A DNA stretch of 12,505 bases from contig JAQTTI010000022.1 in the NCBI GenBank assembly GCA_028710845.1, positions 1-12,505 of the forward strand, written 5' to 3'. Source of the DNA: Candidatus Omnitrophota bacterium. Its GTDB lineage: Bacteria; Omnitrophota; Gorgyraeia; Gygaellales; Profunditerraquicolaceae. Every line of letters starts with the position of its first letter. The stretch's first letter is position 1. Under the pieces are notes generated by a model. The model was not told where the DNA came from. It was given only the letters and a program-made list of their open reading frames with translations, and did no database searches. Below are positions 6,799 to 12,505 of the stretch, in pieces. The translations under genes were made by a program, and so were the position numbers.

Positions 6799-7598
6799 AA
6801 ATCGTAGATTTAAGCCTGCCTATCGACGAAACGGCTTTTGAGGTGCATAAAGTCGATATTGAGCGGATAACCCATAAGGCCGGTGTAAAAAAATTTAACC
6901 GGGTAATTATGGGCAAAAGCTTATTAGGTAAAATCAAATACGCCTTAGGTCAGAGGATAATTAAAAAAGGCCAGCTACCGGATGAAGAATTTTTGTCTTT
7001 GGAAATAGTCCACGCTCCGGTTCATATCGGAACCCACCTGGATTATTCATACCATTACGGATCGAAATCCGAGAACCGGGCTTCTAAAACTTCCGATGAA
7101 ATCCCCTTAGAGTATTGTTATCAGGATGGTGTTAAACTCGATTTACGGCATAAAAAACCTAATGAAGTGATTACTGCCGATGACATTGTTTCCGCTTTAA
7201 AAAAGATAAACTATCAACTTAAACCTTTGGATATTGTTTTGATTAATACCGGAGCCGACAAATTTTACGGCAGCCCGAAATATTTCACTGATTATCCCGG
7301 TATTGATGTGACGGCGATAGACTTGTTTTTAGATAAAGGGATTAAAATTTTCGGTGTGGATACCATGGGTATTGACCGGCCCTACAGGTTTATGCTGAAG
7401 GAGTTCCTTGATTCAAACGACCCGAAAAAATTTTATCCGGCCCATTTTTACGGCAGAAAAAGAGAATTTATCCACATCGAAAGGCTGGCGAATCTGGAAA
7501 CCTTGCCGGCCCATGGTTTTAAAATAAACTGTTTTCCGGTCCGGATAAAGAATACAGGAGCGGCTTGGGCGAGAGTTGTTGCTCTTTTAGAAAAATGA
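6795..7598 (+). CDS. PF04199 cyclase-family metal-dependent hydrolase
   Basis: A 267-residue protein of the 'putative cyclase'/kynurenine formamidase-like family. The family signature HxGTHxDxPxH appears as H77-I-G79-T80-H81-L-D83-Y-S-Y-H87 (the Pro is Ser here), predicted to bind catalytic zinc. Other family landmarks are DLSLPID at the N-terminus, IVLINTGADKFY at 147-158, FGVDTMGID at 186-194 and a PAHFYG region at 215-220. Members are described as cyclases found in antibiotic biosynthesis and as amide hydrolases. In this context ring closure of the poly-beta-keto intermediate, or hydrolytic release from the ACP, is most plausible. The ATGA overlap with the ACP gene supports a functional tie. 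A kynurenine formamidase role is unlikely, as no tryptophan catabolism genes are present. Confidence 0.82.
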   Translation: MKIVDLSLPIDETAFEVHKVDIERITHKAGVKKFNRVIMGKSLLGKIKYALGQRIIKKGQLPDEEFLSLEIVHAPVHIGTHLDYSYHYGSKSENRASKTSDEIPLEYCYQDGVKLDLRHKKPNEVITADDIVSALKKINYQLKPLDIVLINTGADKFYGSPKYFTDYPGIDVTAIDLFLDKGIKIFGVDTMGIDRPYRFMLKEFLDSNDPKKFYPAHFYGRKREFIHIERLANLETLPAHGFKINCFPVRIKNTGAAWARVVALLEK

Positions 7599-7613
7599 AA
7601 CAGACAGTTTTGA

Positions 7614-7701
7614 TAGCGGGTCCTGCCTGCCGAGCCACCTCTGCCTAAGCTCAACTTTCGTTTGCGCGCGGCCAGGGCTTCGTCTCGACAGTCACCCGCT
7701 A
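7614..7701. repeat. Structured 88-bp repeat, copy B
   Basis: Second member of the repeat family seen at 6446-6528, in the same orientation, between the cyclase and aromatase genes. Ends are TAGCGGGT (7614-7621) and ACCCGCTA (7694-7701), a perfect 8-bp inverted repeat. The interior keeps GGGTCCTGCC (7618-7627), GCTCA, CGTTTGCGCGCGG, AGGG and GTCACCC (7691-7697). Outer stem positions differ from copy A, yet both arms changed together, so pairing is preserved. A short extension TTTT/AAAA beyond the arms could lengthen the stem. The rest of the 160-base spacer is AT-rich with no clear promoter. Confidence 0.75.
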
Positions 7702-7758
7702 ATAAAATTCAAGATCGCTGCATTTTATTTTCCTAGTGTTGGTTAGAGGGAGGGAAGA

Positions 7759-8199
7759 ATGGGACATACTTGCAATTCAATAATTATCAATGCGCCTTAT
7801 GACCTGGTCTTTGATATTTCTAATGATATACCGCGTTGGACGGAGCTGTTCGGAAGCGAATATAAAAAAGCAGAGATAATAAAAAAAGAAAACAATAAAA
7901 TCACCTTCCGCCTTACTGATGATGAAGAAAAATCATGGGTTTCTTTTAGGCTGCTAAATAAAGATAGTTTTTACACTTACTCCGAACGGTATGAGCCGAA
8001 ATTCCCTTTCAATTTCATGAAAATAGTCTGGTTGTATACCCCAAAACCGGACGGCGTAGAATTAACCTGGATCCAGCATTTCGAGATGGACGCAAAGGCT
8101 AAATTTAATGATGAACAGGTGGAAGGGTTTATTAATAAGCATTCCAAGGAAAACTTACTGATCTTTAAGAGGATTATTGAAGAAGCTGCTGCTAAATGA
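7759..8199 (+). CDS. Polyketide aromatase/cyclase, SRPBCC (TcmN/WhiE-VI type)
   Basis: A 146-residue START/SRPBCC-fold protein very like the single-domain aromatase/cyclases of actinobacterial type II PKS. The N-terminus MGHTCNSIIINAPYDLVFD and the following SNDIPRWTELFGSEYKKAEI (residues 21-40) match the TcmN/WhiE ORFVI pattern of NSxxxxAPxxLVxD, TNDIxxWxxLFxEY and AEIL. Candidate pocket residues seen in the same places are W27, Y35 and R64 (in WVSFR), and the FMKIVWLY strand (86-93) corresponds to YMNxxWxY. It should direct first-ring regiospecific aldol cyclisation and aromatisation of the ACP-bound polyketide. GAGGGAGGGAAG at 7746-7757 precedes the ATG. The stop overlaps the transporter start (ATGA). 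This gene is the strongest single indication that the locus makes an aromatic polyketide rather than a fatty acid. Confidence 0.92.
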   Translation: MGHTCNSIIINAPYDLVFDISNDIPRWTELFGSEYKKAEIIKKENNKITFRLTDDEEKSWVSFRLLNKDSFYTYSERYEPKFPFNFMKIVWLYTPKPDGVELTWIQHFEMDAKAKFNDEQVEGFINKHSKENLLIFKRIIEEAAAK

Positions 8200-9335
8200 T
8201 GAGAAAAACTACATTTAGCATTCTTTGTTTAGAAGGAGCGATTTTATCATTTAATGTTGCCGCGGCCGCGGCCCTGGTCCCTTCGATCGCAGCTGATTTT
8301 GCTCTTTCTCAATTTTTTGTAGGCCGAATAATCTGGCTCTATATGCTTCCCTATGGACTAGCCGCATTTTTTTATGGTCCGCTTGTGCGGGCATTTGATG
8401 CCCGTAAAGTAGAGCTGTACTGTATATTTTTATTTTCTTTAGCTAACCTGTTAGCAGGATTAAGCTGCGATATATATACCCTTTTTACCGCCCGTTTTTT
8501 AATGGGATTTTTCGGGGCTTCGGTGATCCCCTTAGGGTTAATTTTAATCGCCAAGCGTATAGAAAAGAACAAGCGCGGAGCATTCATCGGGATCTTTTTC
8601 GGCTCTACCTTTATTGCCTCATTAGCCGGACTATTTTTAAGCGGGATTATCCATTGGCGCCTGATATTTATAATCCCTGCAGTTTTAGGTTTCGTCCTCT
8701 GGATTGTTATGTATTTTTATCTACCTTCTTTTAAAGAAGGTTTAAGCCGTTTCCATTTCGGATATTTATCGGCCTTTAAAGATAGAAAAATAATCCTAAT
8801 TTTTACCTATATTTTCTTGATCAGTTTCGTATATCATGCGGTGCAGCAATGGCTGGCGGTTTATTTTTCTACCCAGCTTTTTTTAAACCAGTTTACTATC
8901 AGCATATTGATTACTTTAACATCTTTAAGCGGGATTTTCGGCGAGGTTTTTGGAGGCAGGCTTGCCGATAGAATAGGCCGGCAGAAGGTCATAAATTTAG
9001 GTATTTTAACCATGATCATATGTATTTTTACCCTTTTATTAAAATTACCCTTAGGATTATTAAGCCTGATAATGGTCCTTTGGGGTTTAGGCTGGACATT
9101 TAATCATGTAGGCCTAGCTACGATGCTTACTGATCTACCTAACGAATTTTTAAATGAAGCTGCCAGTTTAAACAGCGGAGTGCGTTTTATTTCCGGAGGA
9201 TTAGGAGTGGGCTTGGGCGGCGCCATAATGAAAAAAAGTTTTAATTTGGGCTTCCTAATTTTTGGCAGCAGTCTTTTTTTACTTTTATTTTTCAGCAGGA
9301 TCTTAAAACTTAAAAACAACATTTCGCGATCATAG
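8196..9335 (+). CDS. MFS transporter, probable product exporter
   Basis: A 379-residue inner-membrane protein with about 12 hydrophobic segments in two halves separated near residues 177-198. The canonical MFS motif A (GGRLADRIGRQKV) is at 253-265 in the second half, and a degenerate counterpart (GPLVRAFDARKVEL) at 61-74 in the first half. An R-F-L-M-G-F-F-G motif-B-like segment is at 100-107. The size and layout resemble DHA1-type drug/proton antiporters. It starts within the aromatase stop (ATGATGA; either ATG at 8196 or 8199 is possible). The coupling to the aromatase implies export of the finished polyketide or self-resistance. Substrate cannot be read from sequence. Confidence 0.88.
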   Translation: MMRKTTFSILCLEGAILSFNVAAAAALVPSIAADFALSQFFVGRIIWLYMLPYGLAAFFYGPLVRAFDARKVELYCIFLFSLANLLAGLSCDIYTLFTARFLMGFFGASVIPLGLILIAKRIEKNKRGAFIGIFFGSTFIASLAGLFLSGIIHWRLIFIIPAVLGFVLWIVMYFYLPSFKEGLSRFHFGYLSAFKDRKIILIFTYIFLISFVYHAVQQWLAVYFSTQLFLNQFTISILITLTSLSGIFGEVFGGRLADRIGRQKVINLGILTMIICIFTLLLKLPLGLLSLIMVLWGLGWTFNHVGLATMLTDLPNEFLNEAASLNSGVRFISGGLGVGLGGAIMKKSFNLGFLIFGSSLFLLLFFSRILKLKNNISRS

Positions 9336-9345
9336 GGAGGAAAAG

Positions 9346-10122
9346 ATGAGCACGGATTTAAAAGGAAAAGTTGCAATAGTAACCGGAGCCAGCCGCGGTA
9401 TCGGTAAAGCCCTTGCTTCTACCGCAGCCAGTTTGGGAATTAACCTGGTAATCGGCGCCCGAAATGAAGGTCCTTTAAAAGAAACAGCGGATGAAATCGC
9501 TAAAAAATTTAAAGTCCAGGTCATCCCGGTAGCCTGCGATGTGACAAAATTAGAAGATCTGGAAAATTTGGTAGATACCGCCAAGAAAAAATTCGGTAGA
9601 ATCGATATTTTGATTAATAACGCCGGTGTTTCCAGCCAGTTTCCTTTCCAAAAACAGCCAATCGAAGATTTTGAAAAATTAGCCCATACAAATTATCTTG
9701 GTTATGTCAGGCTGATCCGCCTGGTAATAAATGAAATGATCGAGAATAAAAGCGGCGCGATTATCAATATGGTTTCAGGTTCGACATTATGCGATCCCCT
9801 GCCGAGAAATTTTATTGTTTATAGTTCGCTCAAAGTAGGCTTAAGGGCTTTTTCCAAGGGATTATTTTGGGAGCTCAGGGACCATGGTATTAAGGTAACT
9901 TCAATATTGCCGGGAGTAACTGATACTGATTTGACCGGAAAACTTCAAGATATAACTGCCGAAAATTCGAGATTAATGAGCACGCAGGCAATCGAAGATG
10001 CAGTACGGTTTGCTTTAACCGTACCGGCTAATGTTTGCCCCTTAGAGATCGCGGTAATTAACCAACAAACACCTTGGACTGCTCCGGTAATACCGTTTGA
10101 ACAGAAGCATCCGGGAAAATAA
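9346..10122 (+). CDS. SDR oxidoreductase, probable polyketide ketoreductase
   Basis: A 258-residue classical short-chain dehydrogenase/reductase. Nucleotide-binding TGASRGIG is at 13-20, NNAG at 91-94, and the catalytic residues are S144 (NMVSGS), Y159 and K163 (YSSLK), with N116 upstream. R17 and R39 near the cofactor fit NADPH preference. FabG-like and type II PKS ketoreductases share this build, and the cluster has no other ketoreductase, so reduction of one carbonyl of the nascent chain is likely. AGGGAGGA (9334-9341) overlaps the MFS stop and fixes the start. A tailoring dehydrogenase acting after cyclisation is the main alternative. Confidence 0.87.
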   Translation: MSTDLKGKVAIVTGASRGIGKALASTAASLGINLVIGARNEGPLKETADEIAKKFKVQVIPVACDVTKLEDLENLVDTAKKKFGRIDILINNAGVSSQFPFQKQPIEDFEKLAHTNYLGYVRLIRLVINEMIENKSGAIINMVSGSTLCDPLPRNFIVYSSLKVGLRAFSKGLFWELRDHGIKVTSILPGVTDTDLTGKLQDITAENSRLMSTQAIEDAVRFALTVPANVCPLEIAVINQQTPWTAPVIPFEQKHPGK

Positions 10123-10134
10123 TCAGGAGGAAAG

Positions 10135-10743
10135 ATGAAAAAAGTTATTTTTTTCGCAGCAGTATTATTTTTATCCGCAGCAGGAATTTGTTCGGCCGAA
10201 GAGACATTATTGCTGGATGATTTTGAGGTAACTGTTTCCGGCGGAGCAGAAGGCACGGTTGATTTTGGTGCAGGAAATGGTTCAGCGATTAAAGTAATCG
10301 GCGCGACTGATGTTAAAAATAGCGGAAAACAGTCATTAAAAGTTGATTATGATGCTGTAGCAGGTGGTTATATGTTTATTGCCCGCGGCAGCGGCCTGGA
10401 TGCAAAAAATGCCGCCTGGCCGGTTAAACCATCCGATATCAAGTGGGAAGAATACAGCGCCATATCTTTTTATCTTTACGGCTCTGATTCCAAAAAAATG
10501 ATAGCCTTCGATATAAAAGACAACGGCGCAGAGATCTGGCGGTTTCTAGTCGAAGATAATTTCAAAGGCTGGAAAAAAGTGGTCTGCAGCTTTGATAAAT
10601 TCATGGTCCGCGACGACTGGCAGCCGCAGGATGCAGACAATAATTTGAACCTTGATTTCCCGATCAAGATTTTCCAATTTGAACCGCTTCCGGAATCAAA
10701 AGGCACGCTTTATTTCGATACCGTTGAGCTGATCAAAAAATAA
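10135..10743 (+). CDS. Exported beta-rich protein, CIA30/CBM11-like fold suspected
   Basis: A 202-residue protein with an N-terminal Sec signal peptide (MKK, hydrophobic core about 4-18, likely cleavage after A21 in CSA|EE). The mature part is beta-rich: LLLDDFE at the start, SGKQSLKVDYD, AISFYLYGSDSKKMIAFDIKDN, WRFLVEDNFKGWKKVVCSFD and a closing GTLYFDTVELI strand. This is the pattern of galactose-binding-like jelly-roll domains such as CIA30 or CBM11 (DDFE start, W-KK-V with F, and final Y-DxVEL). Such domains bind glycans or assist assembly of complexes, and the specific ligand is unknown. AGGAGG at 10125-10130 precedes it, 12 bases after the SDR stop, so it belongs to the operon. Its presence in a polyketide cluster is odd. 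Confidence 0.68.
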   Translation: MKKVIFFAAVLFLSAAGICSAEETLLLDDFEVTVSGGAEGTVDFGAGNGSAIKVIGATDVKNSGKQSLKVDYDAVAGGYMFIARGSGLDAKNAAWPVKPSDIKWEEYSAISFYLYGSDSKKMIAFDIKDNGAEIWRFLVEDNFKGWKKVVCSFDKFMVRDDWQPQDADNNLNLDFPIKIFQFEPLPESKGTLYFDTVELIKK

Positions 10744-10765
10744 ACTGCGCGAATAGGAGGAAACA

Positions 10766-11182
10766 ATGAATAACCAGGACGTTAAGAACCTGAAAAAACG
10801 CTACCTTATCTGGCTGTATAAATGCTCAAAATCAATTTTTGACAAATTCGAGCGCAAGTTTACCCAGCTTGATATCGACAGGGATATCTTGAATGATATG
10901 GAAAAAGAACTTTTAGGTTCATATCTGCCGCATGAAAAAGATGCTTTGCAGAAATATATTAATGATTTTGGAAAATACATTGAGAATAAAGAAAAGGCCT
11001 GTTCGGAATTAAGGGATCAGGGGAAAAAAATAAACCCGGAGTTTATCTTCTCTGAAATAAAATTAGACGCTGTTGAAAAGTCGATTATCAGGGAGTTGGG
11101 CAAGAAAGGCCTGGAAGAAATAAAGCGCCTTTATGAGAAAGAAATGTCCGAGCGTATTTTAAAAAGCACGGATAATCAATAA
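10766..11182 (+). CDS. Small charged helical protein of unknown function
   Basis: A 138-residue, highly charged, lysine- and glutamate-rich protein without signal peptide or membrane segment. It looks almost wholly helical, with coiled-coil-like stretches around residues 62-82 and 100-130. The N-terminal part has KKRYLIWLYKCSKSIFDKFERKF, with aromatic residues that could mediate contacts. I do not recognise a family. AGGAGG at 10755-10760 gives a firm start, and the downstream amidohydrolase begins 5 bases after its stop, so it is likely translated as part of the operon. Cytosolic scaffold or regulator roles are guesses. Confidence 0.55.
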   Translation: MNNQDVKNLKKRYLIWLYKCSKSIFDKFERKFTQLDIDRDILNDMEKELLGSYLPHEKDALQKYINDFGKYIENKEKACSELRDQGKKINPEFIFSEIKLDAVEKSIIRELGKKGLEEIKRLYEKEMSERILKSTDNQ

Positions 11183-11187
11183 GGACA

Positions 11188-12105
11188 ATGATGTTAATTG
11201 ATGCGCATAGCCATTGGCTGCCCGATGAGATAATTTCTAATTCCCATTTTTTTCATAAAGGATGGGCGGACATCGAAGGCCAGCTTAAAATCATGGATAA
11301 GGCAGGCATAGACTCAAGCGTACTGACCTACCCTACGACCGATGCGCATTTAAAATTAGGAAGCATAAGTCAGCTCGCCCATATCTATAACGATAATATC
11401 GCCAAAATTTTAAAAAGCTACCCGGAGAAATTTATCGGCGCAGCAGTGTTGCCGGTTGACAACTCTACTGATATGCTCGAAGAATTAAAGCGGGCAACCG
11501 GCCAGCTGGGGTTTAAGGCGGTTTCGCTTGCTTCCAGCTACAATGGGATTTATCTAGACGATAAAATGTTCTTACCTATATATAAGGAGGCGGGAGAAAA
11601 AGGGATTCCCATATTTATTCATTCCCAGATTGTTAACCCAATAGGTTTTGAACGGGTAAAAGACCCTCTGCTTACTCCGGTAATCGAATATGTTTTTGAT
11701 ACCACGATTTCCGCAGGCAAGCTTTTGATGTCGGATATTTTCCGCCAGTACCCGAAAGTTAAATTTATTTTTGCTCATTTTGGAGGAGCGATCTGCTATC
11801 TTAAACAACGTTTTGACGCAACTTACCAGATGTTACGAAAGATGAATTTTGTTAAAGACTTACAGGCTTTGCCTTCGGATTATTTTAAAAATATTTATGT
11901 GGATACTAGCGGCGACACAACCCAGGCTAACTTTCTATTAGCCCTGGAATTAATGGGGCCCAAGCATATTTTGTGGGGCAGCGATTGGCCGGCAAAGCAG
12001 GATGTGGCCAGCGGCATTAAAGCTGTCCAGGACCTTGATATATCCCAGGAGGATAAAGAGAATATTTTGGGAAGTAATTTGGCCAAGCTGATCGCTCTTA
12101 AATAA
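11188..12105 (+). CDS. Amidohydrolase-2 family protein (ACMSD-like)
   Basis: A 305-residue TIM-barrel metal-dependent hydrolase or decarboxylase of the amidohydrolase 2 group (PF04909). The metal-site set is complete: H7 and H9 (DAHSHW), H145 (IFIHSQ), H197 (FIFAHFGG) and D266 (ILWGSDWP). Relatives include ACMS decarboxylase and gamma-resorcylate-type decarboxylases of aromatic carboxylates, a reaction that would fit removal of a carboxyl from a cyclised aromatic polyketide. Hydrolysis of a lactone or thioester is also possible. The ATG at 11188 is followed by a second ATG, and AAGGA just upstream fits either. It is the last gene before the palindromic repeat, so it probably ends the pathway operon. 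Decarboxylase function is inference from family and context. Confidence 0.82.
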   Translation: MMLIDAHSHWLPDEIISNSHFFHKGWADIEGQLKIMDKAGIDSSVLTYPTTDAHLKLGSISQLAHIYNDNIAKILKSYPEKFIGAAVLPVDNSTDMLEELKRATGQLGFKAVSLASSYNGIYLDDKMFLPIYKEAGEKGIPIFIHSQIVNPIGFERVKDPLLTPVIEYVFDTTISAGKLLMSDIFRQYPKVKFIFAHFGGAICYLKQRFDATYQMLRKMNFVKDLQALPSDYFKNIYVDTSGDTTQANFLLALELMGPKHILWGSDWPAKQDVASGIKAVQDLDISQEDKENILGSNLAKLIALK

Positions 12106-12117
12106 TAATTATTAATC

Positions 12118-12192
12118 GAAACTGTTTCGCAGCTAATCGGGAAACGGGGTTAATCTCTGACCCCGTTTCCCGATTGGATCGGAAACAGTTTC
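12118..12192. repeat. Nested palindromic REP-like element
   Basis: Three symmetric parts. The outer arms GAAACTGTTTC (12118-12128) and GAAACAGTTTC (12182-12192) are perfect 11-bp reverse complements and each is itself near-palindromic. The inner arms AATCGGGAAACGGGGT (12135-12150) and ACCCCGTTTCCCGATT (12160-12175) are perfect 16-bp reverse complements around a 9-base loop. From memory the GAAACGGGGT / TCTGACCCC core resembles REP sequences mobilised by RAYT (Y1, IS200-like) transposases, but no transposase gene is present in the window. No T-run follows, so it is not a standard terminator, although it could stabilise or end the operon transcript. Confidence 0.75.
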
Positions 12193-12207
12193 TAAAGGAG
12201 AGAAAGA

Positions 12208-12505
12208 ATGCAGATGCAGAAGGAAGTTCATTTAACTGGAAAAGATTTAACTCAGATGGTCCAGCTCAGGCCGCAGGATGTCGGCAAATACGCCATTGTG
12301 CCGGGGCCGCGTGACCGGCTTGATGTTTTGATGAAAAAGATAGAGAACCCGGTACGTAATTTCTCATTCATGGAATATACTATGTACACCGGTACCTTTG
12401 AAGGTATCAAGGTTACCGGGATTAACGGAGGGAGATTCTCAACAGATACATCAATAACAACGGAAGTAATGTGCAATGCCGGCATTGAAAATATCATCCG
12501 CATCG
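12208..12505 (+). CDS. Uridine-phosphorylase-like protein, 5' partial
   Basis: An open frame runs from the ATG at 12208 to the window end (99 codons, incomplete 3'). The translation begins MQMQKEVHLTGKDLTQM. It contains YAIVPGPRDRLDVL (phosphate-loop region like the PG(D/x)xxR of nucleoside phosphorylases), TMYTGTFEGIKVTGINGG and EVMCNAGIENIIRI, close to the EL..GA..IIRIG segment of the uridine phosphorylase / PNP_UDP_1 family. The usual TGIGxPS loop is altered here to NGGRFSTDTS, so substrate specificity may differ. AAAGGAGAG at 12194-12202 gives the start, although an ATG two codons further on is possible. It lies beyond the palindromic element and is probably a separate housekeeping nucleoside salvage gene. 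Confidence 0.75.
   Translation, partial: MQMQKEVHLTGKDLTQMVQLRPQDVGKYAIVPGPRDRLDVLMKKIENPVRNFSFMEYTMYTGTFEGIKVTGINGGRFSTDTSITTEVMCNAGIENIIRI

Noticed and set aside
6795..7598. Cyclase-family gene as kynurenine formamidase
   Set aside because: The motif fits the whole PF04199 family. No tryptophan catabolism genes are near, and coupling to an ACP favours a biosynthetic role.
6446..7701. Repeats A and B as integron attC sites
   Set aside because: They have complementary ends and a similar length, but lack the GTTRRRY / RYYYAAC core sites. They flank two overlapping operon genes rather than single cassettes, and no integrase is seen.

Overview
The window reads as one long, tightly packed, co-directional (+) gene cluster of moderate-to-low GC (judged by eye, not counted). 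It looks like a non-actinobacterial type II (aromatic) polyketide biosynthesis operon in an anaerobic, probably uncultivated, Gram-negative-type bacterium. Reasons: a ketosynthase/chain-length-factor pair, a discrete acyl carrier protein, a TcmN/WhiE-VI-like aromatase/cyclase, a PF04199 'cyclase', a ketoreductase-type SDR, an MFS exporter, a radical SAM/B12-type enzyme, and no recognisable O2-dependent oxygenase. Taxonomic placement (for example Omnitrophota or a similar candidate phylum) is only a guess from style and gene content.

Layout. 1-64: a perfect 18-bp palindrome and a possible promoter. 65-1942: three small accessory genes (single-domain PCP_red protein, PanE/ApbA-like NADPH reductase, tandem TIGR04076-like protein). 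1947-4438: KS-alpha and a catalytically dead KS-beta/CLF joined by a TAATG overlap. 4448-4924: an exported helical protein of unknown role. 4976-6436: a BchE-like radical SAM protein with an N-terminal B12-binding-type region. 6562-7598: ACP and metal-dependent cyclase overlapping by ATGA. 7759-9335: aromatase/cyclase and MFS transporter overlapping by ATGA. 9346-10743: SDR reductase and an exported beta-rich (CIA30/CBM-like) protein. 10766-12105: a small helical orphan and an ACMSD-type amidohydrolase. 12208-end: the 5' part of a uridine-phosphorylase-like gene, probably outside the pathway.

Working model (inference): KS-alpha/KS-beta plus ACP build a poly-beta-keto chain, using malonyl-CoA:ACP transacylase and phosphopantetheinyl transferase encoded elsewhere. 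The SDR reduces it, and the SRPBCC aromatase and the PF04199 protein cyclise it. The radical SAM enzyme, the amidohydrolase and perhaps the PanE-like and PCP_red proteins tailor it anaerobically, and the MFS protein exports it. Two exported proteins in the operon hint that the product acts at or beyond the cell envelope.

Non-coding structure is notable. Two related 83/88-bp GC-rich repeats (6446-6528 and 7614-7701) bracket the ACP-cyclase pair and have compensatory changes in their terminal inverted repeats. A nested palindrome (12118-12192) resembling REP/RAYT-type repeats sits between the last pathway gene and the phosphorylase-like gene. No tRNA, rRNA, CRISPR array or complete insertion sequence was seen, and no gene-free stretch exceeds 300 bases.
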